Source: Nilaparvata lugens (Eukaryota; Arthropoda; Insecta; Hemiptera; Delphacidae). From it: DNA of 64,000 nucleotides. The stretch lies in NCBI RefSeq assembly GCF_014356525.2, contig NC_052506.1, forward strand, positions 26,534,372-26,598,371, in the 5' to 3' direction. Below the pieces are notes generated by a model. That model was not told the DNA's origin, did not search any database, and was given only the letters and a program-made list of their open reading frames with translations. The first letter of the stretch is position 1. Each line of letters begins with the position of its first letter. The translations under genes were made by a program, and so were the position numbers. This document shows positions 21,352 to 32,929 of this stretch, piece after piece.

Positions 21352-23250
21352 ATGGCGGGAAGATCAAAATCATCTGTTTGGAGGCATTTCAAACGAGACG
21401 AGAAGAATCCTTCTTTTGCCACTTGTTTGAGCTGCAAAAAGCAGTACAAAACAAGTGGCAATACGTCAAACTTGAAGGATCATCTTAAACGATTTCATCC
21501 CTTTCAAAAATCGAATTCTACCGATGAAGATGTTGAAGATGATGTATGCCTCATCGAAGAAGGATCAAGTTCAAGTAACATTGCAAGTTGTAGTTCATCA
21601 GAAACCTCAAATAAAAAAAAAGCTAGACCATCAAAAGGAATTAAACATGGGATAAAACTATATTTAGACCGTGGTAAAAAGTATGATGATAAAAGTGATA
21701 TAAAACGAAAAATAGACGAAGCACTAGTTAAAATGATTGCTACAGATCTTGAACCATTCACAATGGTTGAAAGAGAGGGTTTTCGAAATTTTGTTTCTGT
21801 AATTGATTCCAAATACGAACTACCGAGCAAAACTCATCTTAAAAATAATTTCTTCCCACAGTATCATAACCAGTTAGAAGAAAAATTGAAAACACTTCTT
21901 AATAAAGTTAAGTATGTTGCAATCACTTGTGACGTGTGGACATCCCCCTCTACAGAAGGATACTTAACTATTACGTGTCATTTTATTCATTCAGCCTCTT
22001 TATGTTCAGCTGTCCTGAAAACATCTTGTCTTACAGGAAGTCATACGGCAGAAGCCATCGCAGGTGATGTACGTTTAAGTCTAGAAGAATGGGGAATTTT
22101 GTCAAAGGTAGTCTGTATCGTAACAGACAGTGGCTCAAATATGATAGCAGCAGCAGGTTTACTTAAGATCAAACACCTGCCCTGCTTTGCCCATATGCTT
22201 AATCTTGTTGTGAGTGATGCCTTAAAAAATAATGAAGTAGCAGTTGTTATAAAGAAGGTGAAAGCCATTGTTAATTATTTCCGGAGCAGTACTTTGGCTT
22301 CAGATAAATTAAGAGAGACTCAAACTAGTTTATCCAAGAAGATTCTTAAACTGATAAATGACACTCCAACACGATGGAACAGTACACTATTTATGATAAG
22401 ACGTATCTTAGAAGTTGGAGATAGTCTTGTTCTAGCAATGAGCTCCTTGAAGAACTCGCCACCTCAGTTGTCAGCAGAAGACAATGCGCTTCTGAAAGAC
22501 ATGGTTGAAGCTCTGTCACCATTTGAAGAAGCAACAGAACAAATATCAGGTGACCAATACGCGACAGCCAGTTTGATAAACCCTTTGGTCATCGGTTTGT
22601 TTAACCACCTTTCAGAAGTTGAGATGACCATGACTACAGAAGAAGGAAACATCCTACTGCATAGTTTGATACGTTCTGTAAATCAACGGCTATTTCCTTA
22701 TGAAACAAGTGCAGTCCCGTCCTTAGCAACTCTTCTAGACCCTAGATATAAAAAATTTGGCTTTCGACAGCCTACAAATGTCACTACCGCTGTGAAATTG
22801 TTAACCTCAGAGATTACATCAGCTGTCAAAGTAAATAAGATACAACCGCCTCCCTCACAAGCCTCTGCCTCGACCTCTGCTGTAGCTGAAAGTGAAGAAA
22901 CCCCGCAGAAGAAAAAGAAGATTAATCTTTTAGGCTATGTACATAAACTTGCAGCTGAACAACTCCAAACTCCACCTACCACAGATGCGATAATAATTGT
23001 ACGTCAGTACACTGAGAACAAAGTTATCGACCACAAAGAAAATGTGCTTCAGTTTTGGCAAGACAACAGCAATAAAGAGTTAGCAGACATCGCCAAAAAA
23101 TATTTGTGTGTGCCTGCAACGTCAGTGCCAGCTGAAAGAGTATTCTCTAAAGCAGGACTAATTCTCTCAAGCCAAAGGAACAGGCTAAAGCCAAAAGTAG
23201 TGGACAAACTCATTTTTTGTAAAAGCAACTTGTGGCTCTTAAATGTCTAA
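21352..23250 (+). CDS. hAT transposase with BED zinc finger
   Basis: The product is 632 residues without a stop or frameshift. Residues about 7-52 form a BED finger (SVWRHFKRD, ATCLSCKK, NLKDHLKRFH). The RNase H-like catalytic fold follows, with ITCDVWTSP (Asp194) and CIVTDSGSNM (Asp259), then CFAHMLNLVV and TRWNSTLFM, all typical of hAT and ZBED-like proteins. The C-terminal dimerisation region has CVPATSVPAERVFSKAG. The ATG at 21352 immediately precedes the finger, and a splice acceptor-like TTTTCAG lies about 15 bp upstream, so an untranslated first exon is possible. The gene appears functional at the protein level, although its element is interrupted elsewhere. Confidence 0.93.
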   Translation: MAGRSKSSVWRHFKRDEKNPSFATCLSCKKQYKTSGNTSNLKDHLKRFHPFQKSNSTDEDVEDDVCLIEEGSSSSNIASCSSSETSNKKKARPSKGIKHGIKLYLDRGKKYDDKSDIKRKIDEALVKMIATDLEPFTMVEREGFRNFVSVIDSKYELPSKTHLKNNFFPQYHNQLEEKLKTLLNKVKYVAITCDVWTSPSTEGYLTITCHFIHSASLCSAVLKTSCLTGSHTAEAIAGDVRLSLEEWGILSKVVCIVTDSGSNMIAAAGLLKIKHLPCFAHMLNLVVSDALKNNEVAVVIKKVKAIVNYFRSSTLASDKLRETQTSLSKKILKLINDTPTRWNSTLFMIRRILEVGDSLVLAMSSLKNSPPQLSAEDNALLKDMVEALSPFEEATEQISGDQYATASLINPLVIGLFNHLSEVEMTMTTEEGNILLHSLIRSVNQRLFPYETSAVPSLATLLDPRYKKFGFRQPTNVTTAVKLLTSEITSAVKVNKIQPPPSQASASTSAVAESEETPQKKKKINLLGYVHKLAAEQLQTPPTTDAIIIVRQYTENKVIDHKENVLQFWQDNSNKELADIAKKYLCVPATSVPAERVFSKAGLILSSQRNRLKPKVVDKLIFCKSNLWLLNV

Positions 23251-23279
23251 GTTTTCATTTTAAGTCTTAATTCCTTTGA

Positions 23280-23760
23280 CTTTAATTTTCAGTTAGGGCA
23301 TAACATTTTTATTAATAACATAAACTATTGTTTTTACTTGTCTTTAATTTGAATTTTTGAAGTAATTTTCTTTTCTTTTCATTTTATTAATTTGAATTAT
23401 TTAGATTATATAATTTTGTTTTATCTGAATCATTATTGAAGTCTTAATTCAATTGACTTTGACTTTAAGGGCATAACATTTTTATTAATAACATAAACTA
23501 TTGTTTTTACATGTCTTTAATTTGAATTTTTGAGGTAATTTTCTTTTCTTATCATTTTATTAATTTGAATTATTCAGATTATATAATTTTGTTTTATCTG
23601 AATCGCTATTGAAGTCTTAATTCAATTGACTTTGACTTTAAGGGCATAACATTTTTATTAATAACATAAACTATTGTTTTTACATGTCTTTAATTTGAAT
23701 TTTTGAGGTAATTTTCTTTTCATTTTATTAATTTGAATTATTCAGATTATAAATTCTTCA
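23280..23760. repeat. Three tandem copies of a 173-bp unit
   Basis: The word AGGGCATAACATTTTTATTA begins at 23295, 23468 and 23641, with closely matching sequence between (TTTAATTTGAATTTTTGA, TTATATAATTTTGTTTTATC). The third unit is shortened. The array lies just downstream of the hAT transposase stop, in its 3' untranslated region. Confidence 0.85.
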
Positions 23761-23965
23761 TGGTATTATTGATTGAATAAAACAAAAATTTTCTAAAAAT
23801 ATCAATCATTGAGAAAGTTATTCAATTTACTAAATTTGACCAAAATAACATTTAGTTGAATTTTTTTTTGTAAATTGAATAACTTTCTCAAAGATTGATA
23901 TTTTCAGGATTTTTTTTCATTTTTTTTTTGCTTAATCAATCAACAATAACATGAAGAATTCATCC
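23752..23965. repeat. Imperfect long hairpin (about 85-bp arms)
   Basis: The left arm contains ATTCTTCATG, ATTGATTGAATAAAAC, AATATCAATCATTGAGAAAG and TTATTCAATTTAC. The right arm, from GTAAATTGAATAACTTTCTC to CATGAAGAATTC, is its inverse with scattered mismatches. A transcript of the hAT 3' region would fold back here. It may be a remnant of a foldback MITE. Confidence 0.75.
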
Positions 23966-24457
23966 TTTAAATCTCCTGGATTTATCTCTTACCAAATTTG
24001 AAATGTTCTGTCCCAAAAATTTAAACTTCAGGAGCTCATATTATCTCAAAAATTGATGATAGGAAAAAAATGTTTTCCCAAGAAAACTTTTTCATTTTGC
24101 TAGCTTGATAATATACAAATCGAAAACTATGAAAAATATCACCAGTAGAAAGTCTATTTTTAGCCTTTGCACAGCCTTAAGACATAGACTGCAACAGAGT
24201 ATTAGGCCTACTTAACTTGTTAAGTAATCAAAACTAAAATTCCTACAAGTTTGTTTAACACACCTGATAATTAAGTAGAACTCGTCTGACCTTTCCATGG
24301 GGAAATTCCTTCACCAATTCTTCAAGATCTGGGGATTGAACTATTTTATGTTCGCTAGACCACTCCTGGGACATTGTTGATCTTAGAAAAGTTTTAATTA
24401 GCTAGACATTGGAAAACCTTCTTATATAATTTTACTATTCACATTTGATGTTATGAA
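23966..24457. other. hAT 3' non-coding sequence, nothing else recognised
   Basis: AT-rich sequence between the hairpin and the left end of the first nested DxC-QN element. By the nesting model it belongs to the hAT. Confidence 0.45.
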
Positions 24458-24850
24458 GAATCGCTAACTGCAGAAAGTGGACATTCAACATTTTTTTCAA
24501 TTTTCAGTTTTTGCTATTTTCATACATTTTGAAGATAAACTCATAGTTTACTGCAAAAAGGGGACTTCTGACAGCACTCATATGATGTGAAAAATAGAGC
24601 TTGAAAATATAGTTTACAGCAGAAAGGGGACTTCGGTTGCAGTAGTCACCTTTCTGCAGTAAAATGACAATATTATTTGTAACTACATTTCAGAGCTGGC
24701 AAAGCGCGCTAGTAGTAGTTCTAGGTTATGTTGATTGTTGTTCTTGGCTGTTGGCTTGCTGCTTCTTTAGCAACTAAAATACTAGTTTTTGATGTGATTT
24801 TGATTGTGTTTTGAAGTTAGGTTTTTTGTTAATAAGAATAACCATCTAAA

Positions 24851-26631
24851 ATGTCTGACTCCGAAAATGATGATACACATAAGAAAAGGAAAAAAGGAGT
24901 GGTGAATATAGATAAGTACAAACGTAATGATCTGAAAAAAGCTAGGTTAAGTGGTTCTAGTTTCACAAATAGTTCTGGTAGATTAATTCCTGCTAAAGTG
25001 CCTGCTACAAACTGCAAATGTCAATTTAACTGTTTAGCTCAAATAAGTGATGAAGAAAAACGTGATGTTTTGACAAAATTTCATGAAATGAGCTCCAAAG
25101 ATCGACAAGACTTGTATCTACAATCTCTTCTAGAATGCACAGAATCCAAACGGCGCAAAAAAGAAGACAATAAAAACTGAAATTAGTGTCTGTGAGTTAT
25201 CATATCTCAGTGGGATTAACAAGGAAATTGGTATGTAAGAGTGGGTTCTTATTAGCTTATGGAATTACAAAAAAGAGGGTTGAAAGACTCATAAATTTGA
25301 AGAAGATAAATGAAACTCCTGTAGATTTGAGAGGGAAGAGTACCAGTGGCAATGCTATTCCTGCAGCTGTTGTGAATGCTGTAGCTATGTACATTGAATC
25401 ATTTCCAACAAAGCGATCACATTATGCTTCAAAGGAGTACAACTATCTTGATTCAAATTTATCTGTGAAACAAATGTATGAATTGTTCAAATTGAAGCAT
25501 CCAGAGCATAAAATCAGCTACAAATTCTATTGATCTTACTTTAAAGAAAATTATAATCTGAGATTTGGTAGGCAACAAACAGACACCTGTGTCACATGTG
25601 AGGAACTCTGTGTCAAAATTAAAAACAGCAATTTATCAGAAAACGTTCGAAGGGTAGCTGCAGGAGAACTTATTGTGCACAAGAGGAGGAGCAAGAAATT
25701 CTACAGTGCATTGAAGGAAGATATTGATGAAGATACTGTTTCTATTGTTATTGATTTTATGACAAATGTTTCTTTACCTGAAATACCCGTGCAAGACTTG
25801 TATTATTTTCGCCAGTTAACTGTGAACACTTTTGGAATTCATGACATTAAAAGTGGAAACATGCTATGTTTTGTATATCATGAAGGAGAAGGTGGAAAAG
25901 GCAGCAATGAGGTATGTACATTCCTTAAACTTTTTATTGATAGACTTGGAAGTGAAGTGAAAAAGTTGAAAATTTTTGCCGATAATTGTGCCAGACAGAA
26001 TAAAAATCATGCTGTGGTTCGATTTATTATGGCACTAGTAGAAAGCAAAAAAATTGAATCTGTTGAATTGTTTTATCCCATTAGAGGTCACAGCTATCTA
26101 CCATGTGACAGAGATTTCAGCTTAATTAAACGAAAATTAAAAAAGGTTGAACGACTTTATACAACTGATGAATATATTAATATAATCAAGGATTCAACAA
26201 ACAATACAGAAAAATTTCAAGTAGTAGAAGTAACTCACAAGGACATTCTAAATTTCAATGGATGGTGGCAAAAATCCTACAAAAAGACCTGTCTGAGTGT
26301 CCAGTCATATGGGAAACAAGTGAAACCATCTGAAAAGCAAAATTTCACTGTATCTACATTTCACTACATGAAATGCGACAAGGTCCAGCCAGCAATAATA
26401 CAATGCAAGAAGTACATTAATGGGTTGGAAGAGCATGAATTTAGGTTGCGGAACAGTAATAGATTAGAAAATATTCACGTAAGTAGAGCATATGAAGCTG
26501 TGAAACCGATAATGGGTACAAAGATGACTGATACAAAGAAGACAATGAGATACATACCTGATGATCATATGCAATTTTGGAACAATATTTTGGCTTGGCC
26601 GGTAGTAGAAAAAGAACAAGATGATGACTAG
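24851..26631 (+). pseudogene. DxC-QN family transposase, copy iv, near full length
   Basis: Amino region: Lys/Arg-rich, then CKCQFNCLAQISDEEKRDVLTKF, a conserved Cys block. After a frameshift near 25180 come AYGITKKRVERLINLKK, PVDLRGKST and ESFPTKRSHYASKEYNYLDS (a likely DNA-binding region). An in-frame TGA sits at 25531-25533, then LRFGRQQTDTCVTCEEL (CxxC block). The catalytic part has VIDFMTN (first Asp), CFVYHEGEGGKG, KIFADNCARQNKN (second Asp with the hallmark motif) and FYPIRGHSYLPCDRDF. From 25534 to the end the frame is unbroken (366 codons). The order agrees with copies v and vi. This is a DDE/D-like transposase of an uncharacterised family, possibly Sola-related; the family name is uncertain. 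Confidence 0.75.
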
Positions 26632-27776
26632 AAAGTTATTCAAGGTTGGTTAGTATTGAGCATTTTAATATTTTTTTATTAATTAACATTTTTTTATTCA
26701 TTATAATTACTTAATGTTAATCAATATGATGACTAAAAACTTGCTCAAGGTTGGTTAGTAAACTATTTCAATTGTTTAATCAAACTTTTGCCAATTATTA
26801 CAAGTCATGCTCACTGATTACTGCAGAAAGGGGACATTTGCATTTTTTAAAACTTTTTTTAATAATGAGTAGAAAAATTTAATGCATGTTCAAAGTGTGG
26901 AACAATTTTAAGAAGTAATCTTGTACCTATATACAAAAAAATATCTATTAAAAACCATTTATGATAAATTTATGATTTTTTTTGTGTCTCCTGTGTAATA
27001 ATCAGAATTATTAGTTGAATTTGGCGCTAACTAAAAAGTTGATCTTTAATATGTTTGAATCAATTATCGATGTTTATCTGATAGTATCGACTATCGAACT
27101 ATAATTGGGCATTATCGATTATCGATAATACATTCATACAAACAGCTGTTTGAGTTACCAAATATCATAAATTAAATCTAAATTGAAACAGGTTAAAGTA
27201 AATAAAAATCACTTCAAAATAAACATAAATTTAATATTGAATTATACAAGTTTTTGAAACAATGTAGGAAGGTTATTGCATTGATAAGTAAATCCACTAG
27301 TAAAGTTTGTTAGGTTGGCAATGAAATCTAGGATGAGTTGGAAGTTTTTGTGTGAAGCTAGAAGCTCTCTCAAAAAAAAAAAAATGGTTGATTGTTGGGA
27401 GCTAGATACTTTTTTGGTGAGGATTTTCAAGTTTTTGGCCATTGCTATCAAAATTGAGCTCAGAATTGAAATGAAAAATGGAATACATATGGCTATTTTA
27501 CCAATTGATCAATAAGAACTCGCATAATATGCAATGTATTGTAAGTATTTTACTAAATAGAGGTGAGTGTCAATTATCCTTTTGTATTCTTAAATTTTCA
27601 CATGAATATTGAACGAACTTCAATAAATCTTGTTGTTTTTCAATTTAAAGAATGTGTGCTTATTCCAATAACTCTGATTTCAAATTGAACAAAAAACCGA
27701 TGTCTTGTCTTTGGGAGAATGGGGCAAATGGTCTTTTAAACGAGCCATTTCACCTGAAAAATTGCAAATTGTGTAG
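26632..27776. other. 3' non-coding half of DxC-QN copy iv
   Basis: A short direct repeat (ATGATGACTA with AAGGTTGGTTAGTA) occurs at about 26621-26655 and 26727-26760. One subterminal ACTGCAGAAAGGGGACAT word lies near 26820. An ATCGAT-rich palindromic patch lies at about 27063-27130. Short frames at 27242-27870 show no motif. Confidence 0.5.
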
Positions 27777-27994
27777 ATGTCCCGTTTCTGCAGTTAGCGA
27801 TTCATTGAATATATCGCTACCTCAGTGCAACAGTGAGACATCTCTGATTTTTGGTGTTTTGAGGTTATGATGGTGTTCAAGTATATTGCAGTTGAAGATT
27901 TCAGTGCAATAGTGGGTTTTGTGATAGCTCATCTAGTTAATTAAATAGGGAAGATATCCTGGTGTAACACTCCATTGATTTTTCATTTTATTTC

Positions 27995-28265
27995 AGGTTA
28001 AAAGTGGGATATCTGTTGTCTCAGTGTTGCTCTCGTACTCCTCTGTACTTTTTCTTAGAGTAGAAAGTGGGATATCTGTTGTCTCAGTATTGCTCTCGTA
28101 TTCCTTTGTAGTTTTTCTCAGAGTAAAAAGTGGGGTATCTGTTGTCTTAGTGTTGCTCCATGCTTTTTCTCAAAATATAGTATGGGATATCTGCTGTTTC
28201 AGTGTTGCTCTCATTATTCCTATGTGTGATGGTACTTTTCCTCAGATGTCCCACAGCTGTTTTTG
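27995..28265. repeat. Subterminal tandem array, four units of about 60 bp
   Basis: Units share GTGGGATATCTGTTGTCTCA, GTGTTGCTCTCGTA and TTTTTCTCAGAGTA. They begin near 28006, 28068, 28129 and 28183. Their place next to the terminal repeat and the partial match to it (CAGTGTTGCTC versus CAGTGCAACAG in inverse) suggest transposase-binding sites; this is inference. Confidence 0.7.
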
Positions 28266-28390
28266 AATTATAAAGCAGTTTTTCATTCTGCTTTATGCAA
28301 GGAGGTTAGGTTTTATGATGAATCTTGTCGTGAACCATACAGTTTCTTGTCCAGAGCACGTTATTTCATCAATTGAGCAATTAGTTGACT

Positions 28391-31300
28391 ATGTTTTCTT
28401 CTAGAACATTGAGAATAATGAGAAATTGTAAAAAATTGACAGACGGAACAAAAATAGAACTTATGAAAGGTAAGTTCATTGATCAAAGTTCTACTTCTTG
28501 TCGATGTTACAAAAAACTTTACTTAACCTAGCATACACTGTTGATGACATAAACCAATTTGATAGGTACTAATTAAAATTAAACTTTTTTCAAGTTCTAT
28601 ATAGGCTAATATTATTGACGTATGTATGTGTATGGCTTATTTGTGGGGAGTTCTGAAGAAGTTCCACAGCCGACATAGTACAAAGTTCAATATTGCTCAT
28701 GGTTTTCCTTATTATATTCACTTTGATTGAAACCTTTATAAAGTTTATGATTTTACAAAATCGAAAACACGAAATAAAAACACTAATATTATGAAACCTT
28801 ATTATGTATGGCAACACAAAAAAATGTTACATTCCACTAACAAATTTTAACTCATTACACTACTGAAGCAGATTAGGCTATTATTATGGCCTCTACTACT
28901 CACGTTATCAACCATACAGTACTGTTCCATTTATAAAAATTTCTGAATTAAAGAGTACAACTTTTATTTTATTTTTCAGATGGTGAAACCAGACCTGGAG
29001 AGTCAAAACAATATGATTGTGACAATTCTACTGGAACCCTGATTACAAGACCTATACAAACTGAACAGCTCCATACTTTTCCAATTGGTAAGCAGTGGAT
29101 GAATATTTTTGTATTGATGCTTTTAATTCTATGTAATAAATAGAAGACACTCTTAATACTCTATTAACCTAACAAAATTTCATACACATATGGTACTAAA
29201 AGCAGACTATATGGTCTCTACTGGTCATATTATCAACAGTAGCCTACTGTTCCATCTATCTAATAAATTGAAGAGTTTTAATCTCATTCAATTTACAGAA
29301 GATGAAATCAGACCTGGAGGGTCAACACAACATGATGGTGACAATACTACCAAAATCCTGATTACAAGACCTATACGAAGTGAATTCATCCAGAGTGAAT
29401 CAGACAACTTGACTGAACAACTCCACACGTTTCCAATTGATAAGCAGTGGATAAATATTATTGTATTGTTACTTTTAAGTCAATGTTATAAATGGGAAAC
29501 ACTCTTAATACTGTATTCACCTAACAATGTTTCATTCACATACTGAAGCAGATTATGTGTCCTTAACTCACATTATCAACAGTACTGTTCCATCTAACTA
29601 CTGAATTAAAAGAGTATCCTTCTCATTCTATTTTTCAGATGGTGAAATAAGTCCTGTAGTGTGATGGTGACAATAATTCTACCGAAACCCTGATCACAAG
29701 ACCTATACAAATTGAATTCATCCAGGGTGAATCAGACAACCAGACTGAACAACTCCACACGTTTCCAATTGGTAAGCAGTGGATAAATATTATTGTATTG
29801 TTACTTTTAAGTCAATGTTATAAATGGGAAACACTCTTAATACTGTATTCACCTAACAATGTTTCATTCACATACTAAAGCAGACTATGTGTCCTTAACT
29901 CACATTATCAACAGTACTGTTCCATCTAACTACTGAATTAAAAGAGTATCCTTCTCATTCTATTTTTCAGATGGTGAAATAAGTCCTGTAGTGTCAACAC
30001 AACATGATGGTGACAATTCTACTGAAACCAGAATCACGAGACCTGTCCTTGACCATGACTACAGTATGAGAAGTTCTGACCTAGAGCACTTTGATAGTAC
30101 AGACAACTACTCAGATTTTCATGACAGTGATAAAGATCCTGAGTTTTTCCCAGACTCAGATTCTGATTCAAATTACAGTGTTGAAAATCAATTGCCTTTT
30201 CAATTGGATTCTGAACAAACAGATCAGAATGTAATAATTGAAAATGTTGATTCTGATAAAACAGATCAGAATGTAATAATTGAAAATGTTGATTCTGAGA
30301 AAACAGATCAGAATCCAATTGAAAAGGCAATTGACTCTGGTAAGCAGTTGACTCGAAAGCGTGTTAGAAATGAAGACAACTGGGTATGTAATTTGAAGAA
30401 AAAGAAAGTCAACACTGGTGCATGTTATGTATCAAGACTAGGTAAACTCCATGAAGAAAAAAAACTAGGTCTACCATGTACTGAAAAATGTATTTTCAAG
30501 TGTAATTTGAAATTCTCCAATGCTTTGAGAAGGGAAATGTTTGATAAGTTTTATAAACTTGGTGACATTACTCGAAAAAGAGACTACATTTCAAAACTCA
30601 TTCTTTTCAACAATGATGATGTACGCTCAAAAACCGCTCGTAAATGCAATGCGATGTTCCACTTTGAAATTGATGAGAGAGTGCGTGTTTGTAAAAGAAT
30701 GTTTCGATCAACATTTGCTATTTCAAATAATTTCATATCTACTGTTTTGAAAAAAAGTGATGCAAATGGTTTCACAGGAGAAAATTGCAGGGGAAAGCAT
30801 GGGAAACAAACAAAAACTGATGAGACATTGATTGAATCAGTATTCAAACACATCAATAGTTTCCCTCGCATTGAGTCCCACTATTGCAGGGCAAGAACCA
30901 AGAAGGAGTACTTGGAGGGTAGTTTGAACTTATCAATGATGTACCGCCTTTATGTAGAAGAGAACAAAACAAAAGGCTTGAAATATGTCAAAAAGCACTT
31001 GTATGAATCTATTTTCAATACAAAATTTAATATCAGTTTTTTTAAACCAAAGAAAGATTTGTGTGGAAAATGTGAGGAGTTCAAACTAATGAGTGAGGAA
31101 GATAAGATGGAAAAAGAAGATCTCCAGAAGAAGTTACACTGTCAAGACTTGAAAAAGATAAAGATAAAAGAGAATGTACAAATAATGAAGATCATCTGTT
31201 GGCAGTATATGACTTACAGGCAGTATTTCAGTTACCACAGGGGAAAGCATCCCTATTTTACTACAAATCCAAATTGAATGCTTATAACTTCACTGTAGCC

Positions 31301-31828
31301 GATATTTCATAGAAAGATAGTTCCAAAAGAAATGGTTTTTGTTATTTATGGCATGAGGGCATTGCTAACCGTGGTGGTGTAGAAATTGCAAGCTGTGTTT
31401 ACGAATTCATAAAAGATAACTGTAGAAATAAAAAGAGATTAATATTCTACAGTGATAATACTGTTTCACAAAATAAAAATAGGTATATCTATGCAATGTA
31501 CCTACTTTGTATTCGAACAATGCAAATTGAAACCATAACTCATAAGTACCTGATTGTCGGCCACACTGAGAATGAAGCAGACAACATCCATTCGTGTATT
31601 GAGAGAGAAAAGCAAAGAGTTTTGAAGAGTGGGCCCATTTTCATTCCCAGTGAAGTATCAATGCTTGTCAAGACTTCCAGAAAGACAGGGGAACCCTATC
31701 ATGTGAAAGAAATGGAAACCTCGGACTTTCATGACTGGAAGAAGATGTCTGAAGATCTTGGTAAAAACTTTTCTATCAACACAGATGATGAGAAATGTTC
31801 CTGGAATGATGTGAAAATAGTTAAATAG
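28391..31828 (+). pseudogene. DxC-QN family transposase, copy v, multi-exon, broken
   Basis: A short first exon (ATG at 28391, donor AAAGgtaagt at 28470) ends in phase 1. Four related exons follow at 28980-29087, 29299-29439, 29639-29771 and 29971 onward; all begin after TTTCAG or TTACAG and start in phase 1. The last one is long: an acidic leader with DSDKDPEF, then CTEKCIFKCNLKF, SFPRIESHYCRARTKKEYLEG, FNISFFKPKKDLCGKCEEF, and after a frameshift near 31190, AVYDLQAVF (first Asp), a TAG at 31310-31312, CYLWHEG, IFYSDNTVSQNKN (second Asp, Cys replaced by Thr) and KYLIVGHTENEADNIHS. The frame ends at 31828. Sequence to about 32016 repeats no family motif. The many lesions make it inactive. Confidence 0.7.
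28980..29771 (+). repeat. Tandemly duplicated exon with its introns (three copies plus the parental exon)
   Basis: Each unit carries an exon coding for a GE.RPG.STQHD-like, ITRPI and QLHTFPI sequence, ending with CCAATTG/GTAAGCAGTGG, and a similar intron. Starts are spaced 319, 340 and 332 bp. The second exon has the donor GT changed to AT at 29440. The third has lost 11 bases after GTAGTGT, which breaks its frame. The first and second are 108 and 141 bp, both divisible by three. Confidence 0.8.
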
Positions 31829-32016
31829 TTGAAGTGAGGAAAAGTAATGAATATTCTCTTTTTTATAAATCATCTTATAAAGATGAGAGTTTCAAAGAAA
31901 TTGACTTAAAAAGAAAAACAAGGAGAAGCACAAAGGAGATTGTTCTGCAAAAAGCTTACTCCGAAGCACCTGCTATAACAGAAAATAAAATATTTAATTT
32001 CATTGTGTTTGGCTAA

Positions 32017-32399
32017 TCTCATTCCTAGAGCACATCATCAATTCTTCTTCAATTTGAAAAGCACAAAGAAGGTCTTACCATCTGCCAACAGTGGTGATGA
32101 AACATAGGTAATGAAAAAGACAAAGACGTAATAATAATAAAAGAAAGATTTATAAAGATTTCTTTTATTTGACGTAATAATTATTGTAATAAATTTGAAA
32201 TATAAACTTCAACACAGTTCTAGTACTCACAATTTTCCTGCTTGTCGGACGTGTTTCGAAGCACTAGGGAAGACTACTCCTTGTACGCTGAAGGTGTAGC
32301 TCAGTGCCCCAAAACGCATCCGACAAGAACAAAATCATGAGTACCTACTGTTGTCAAAGTGTTAATAAAGTGTCAATAAAGTAAACTTATTATGATCAC
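32017..32399. other. Non-coding sequence with a small hairpin
   Basis: CTTGTCGGACGTGTTTCG near 32243 pairs imperfectly with CAAAACGCATCCGACAAG near 32313. Nothing coding is recognised. A stray DxC-QN 3' region is the likeliest origin. Confidence 0.5.
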
Positions 32400-32929
32400 T
32401 ATAGTCTGATCGCACAAAGATTTTACTCAGGCAAGATGGAAGAAGTACTAGTAGGCAGGAATAGCATGAGCTGTGAGATGCGCGAGAGGAGAGATAATGG
32501 AGTGATAGTGGGGAGGCCGCTCGAAACTAAGAGAGGGGAGGTGGCTGGAGCTTGTTGTTGAGACGGAAAGGCTCACTGTCGCCTTTCCTACTGCTTATGC
32601 TATTAGGCCTATGCAAACCGGAGCGATGTGCACCATATGGAGGTCAAGTTGAGACTGAGTCCAATGATTCCCCCACCACTAAAATTCTCTCTCGGGCTAT
32701 GGCGCATCTTGAACTTAGAGCTCATGCTATTCCTGACGGGCTGTACTCCAGTTCGGTTTGTATTGGTTCAAAAGTTATAAATTTGGTCTCAAATTGTAGT
32801 AGGCCTACAGAATATTTTCTACAATTTGAGACCAAATTTATAATTCTTGAACCAATACAAACCGAACTGGAGTATGTAGGCTACTTCTTCCATCTTGCCC
32901 GAGTAAAATCTTTGTGTGATCAGACTATA
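32400..32929. mobile_element. Foldback MITE with a second internal hairpin
   Basis: A 48-bp terminal repeat starting TATAGTCTGATCGCACAAAG (32400-32447) is inversely repeated at 32882-32929 with two mismatches. Inside, 54-bp arms (32746-32799 and 32819-32872) form a hairpin with two mismatches and a 19-base loop. The ends read TATA, so a TA target site is possible. No protein is encoded; the 133-codon frame at 32552 is a by-product of the palindromes. Confidence 0.85.

Larger units (their letters stand above)
24458..27803 (+). mobile_element. DxC-QN transposon, copy iv, with terminal inverted repeats
   Basis: GAATCGCTAACTGCAGAAA at 24458-24476, followed by GGACAT two bases later, is matched in inverse orientation at 27777-27803, giving a 27-bp terminal repeat with two mismatched positions. 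Further copies of the ACTGCAGAAAGGGGACAT-like word occur just inside: about 24549, 24612, 24645 (inverted) and 26818. These are likely transposase-binding sites. The element is 3.35 kb and carries one transposase pseudogene in plus orientation. I cannot find an identical target duplication: the flanks are AGAA and TTCA if the end is taken at TCGC. Confidence 0.8.

Noticed and set aside
27063..27130. ATCGAT-rich palindromic patch as a replication or regulatory site
   Set aside because: It is a simple-sequence patch in the non-coding part of a transposon; nothing supports a regulatory role.
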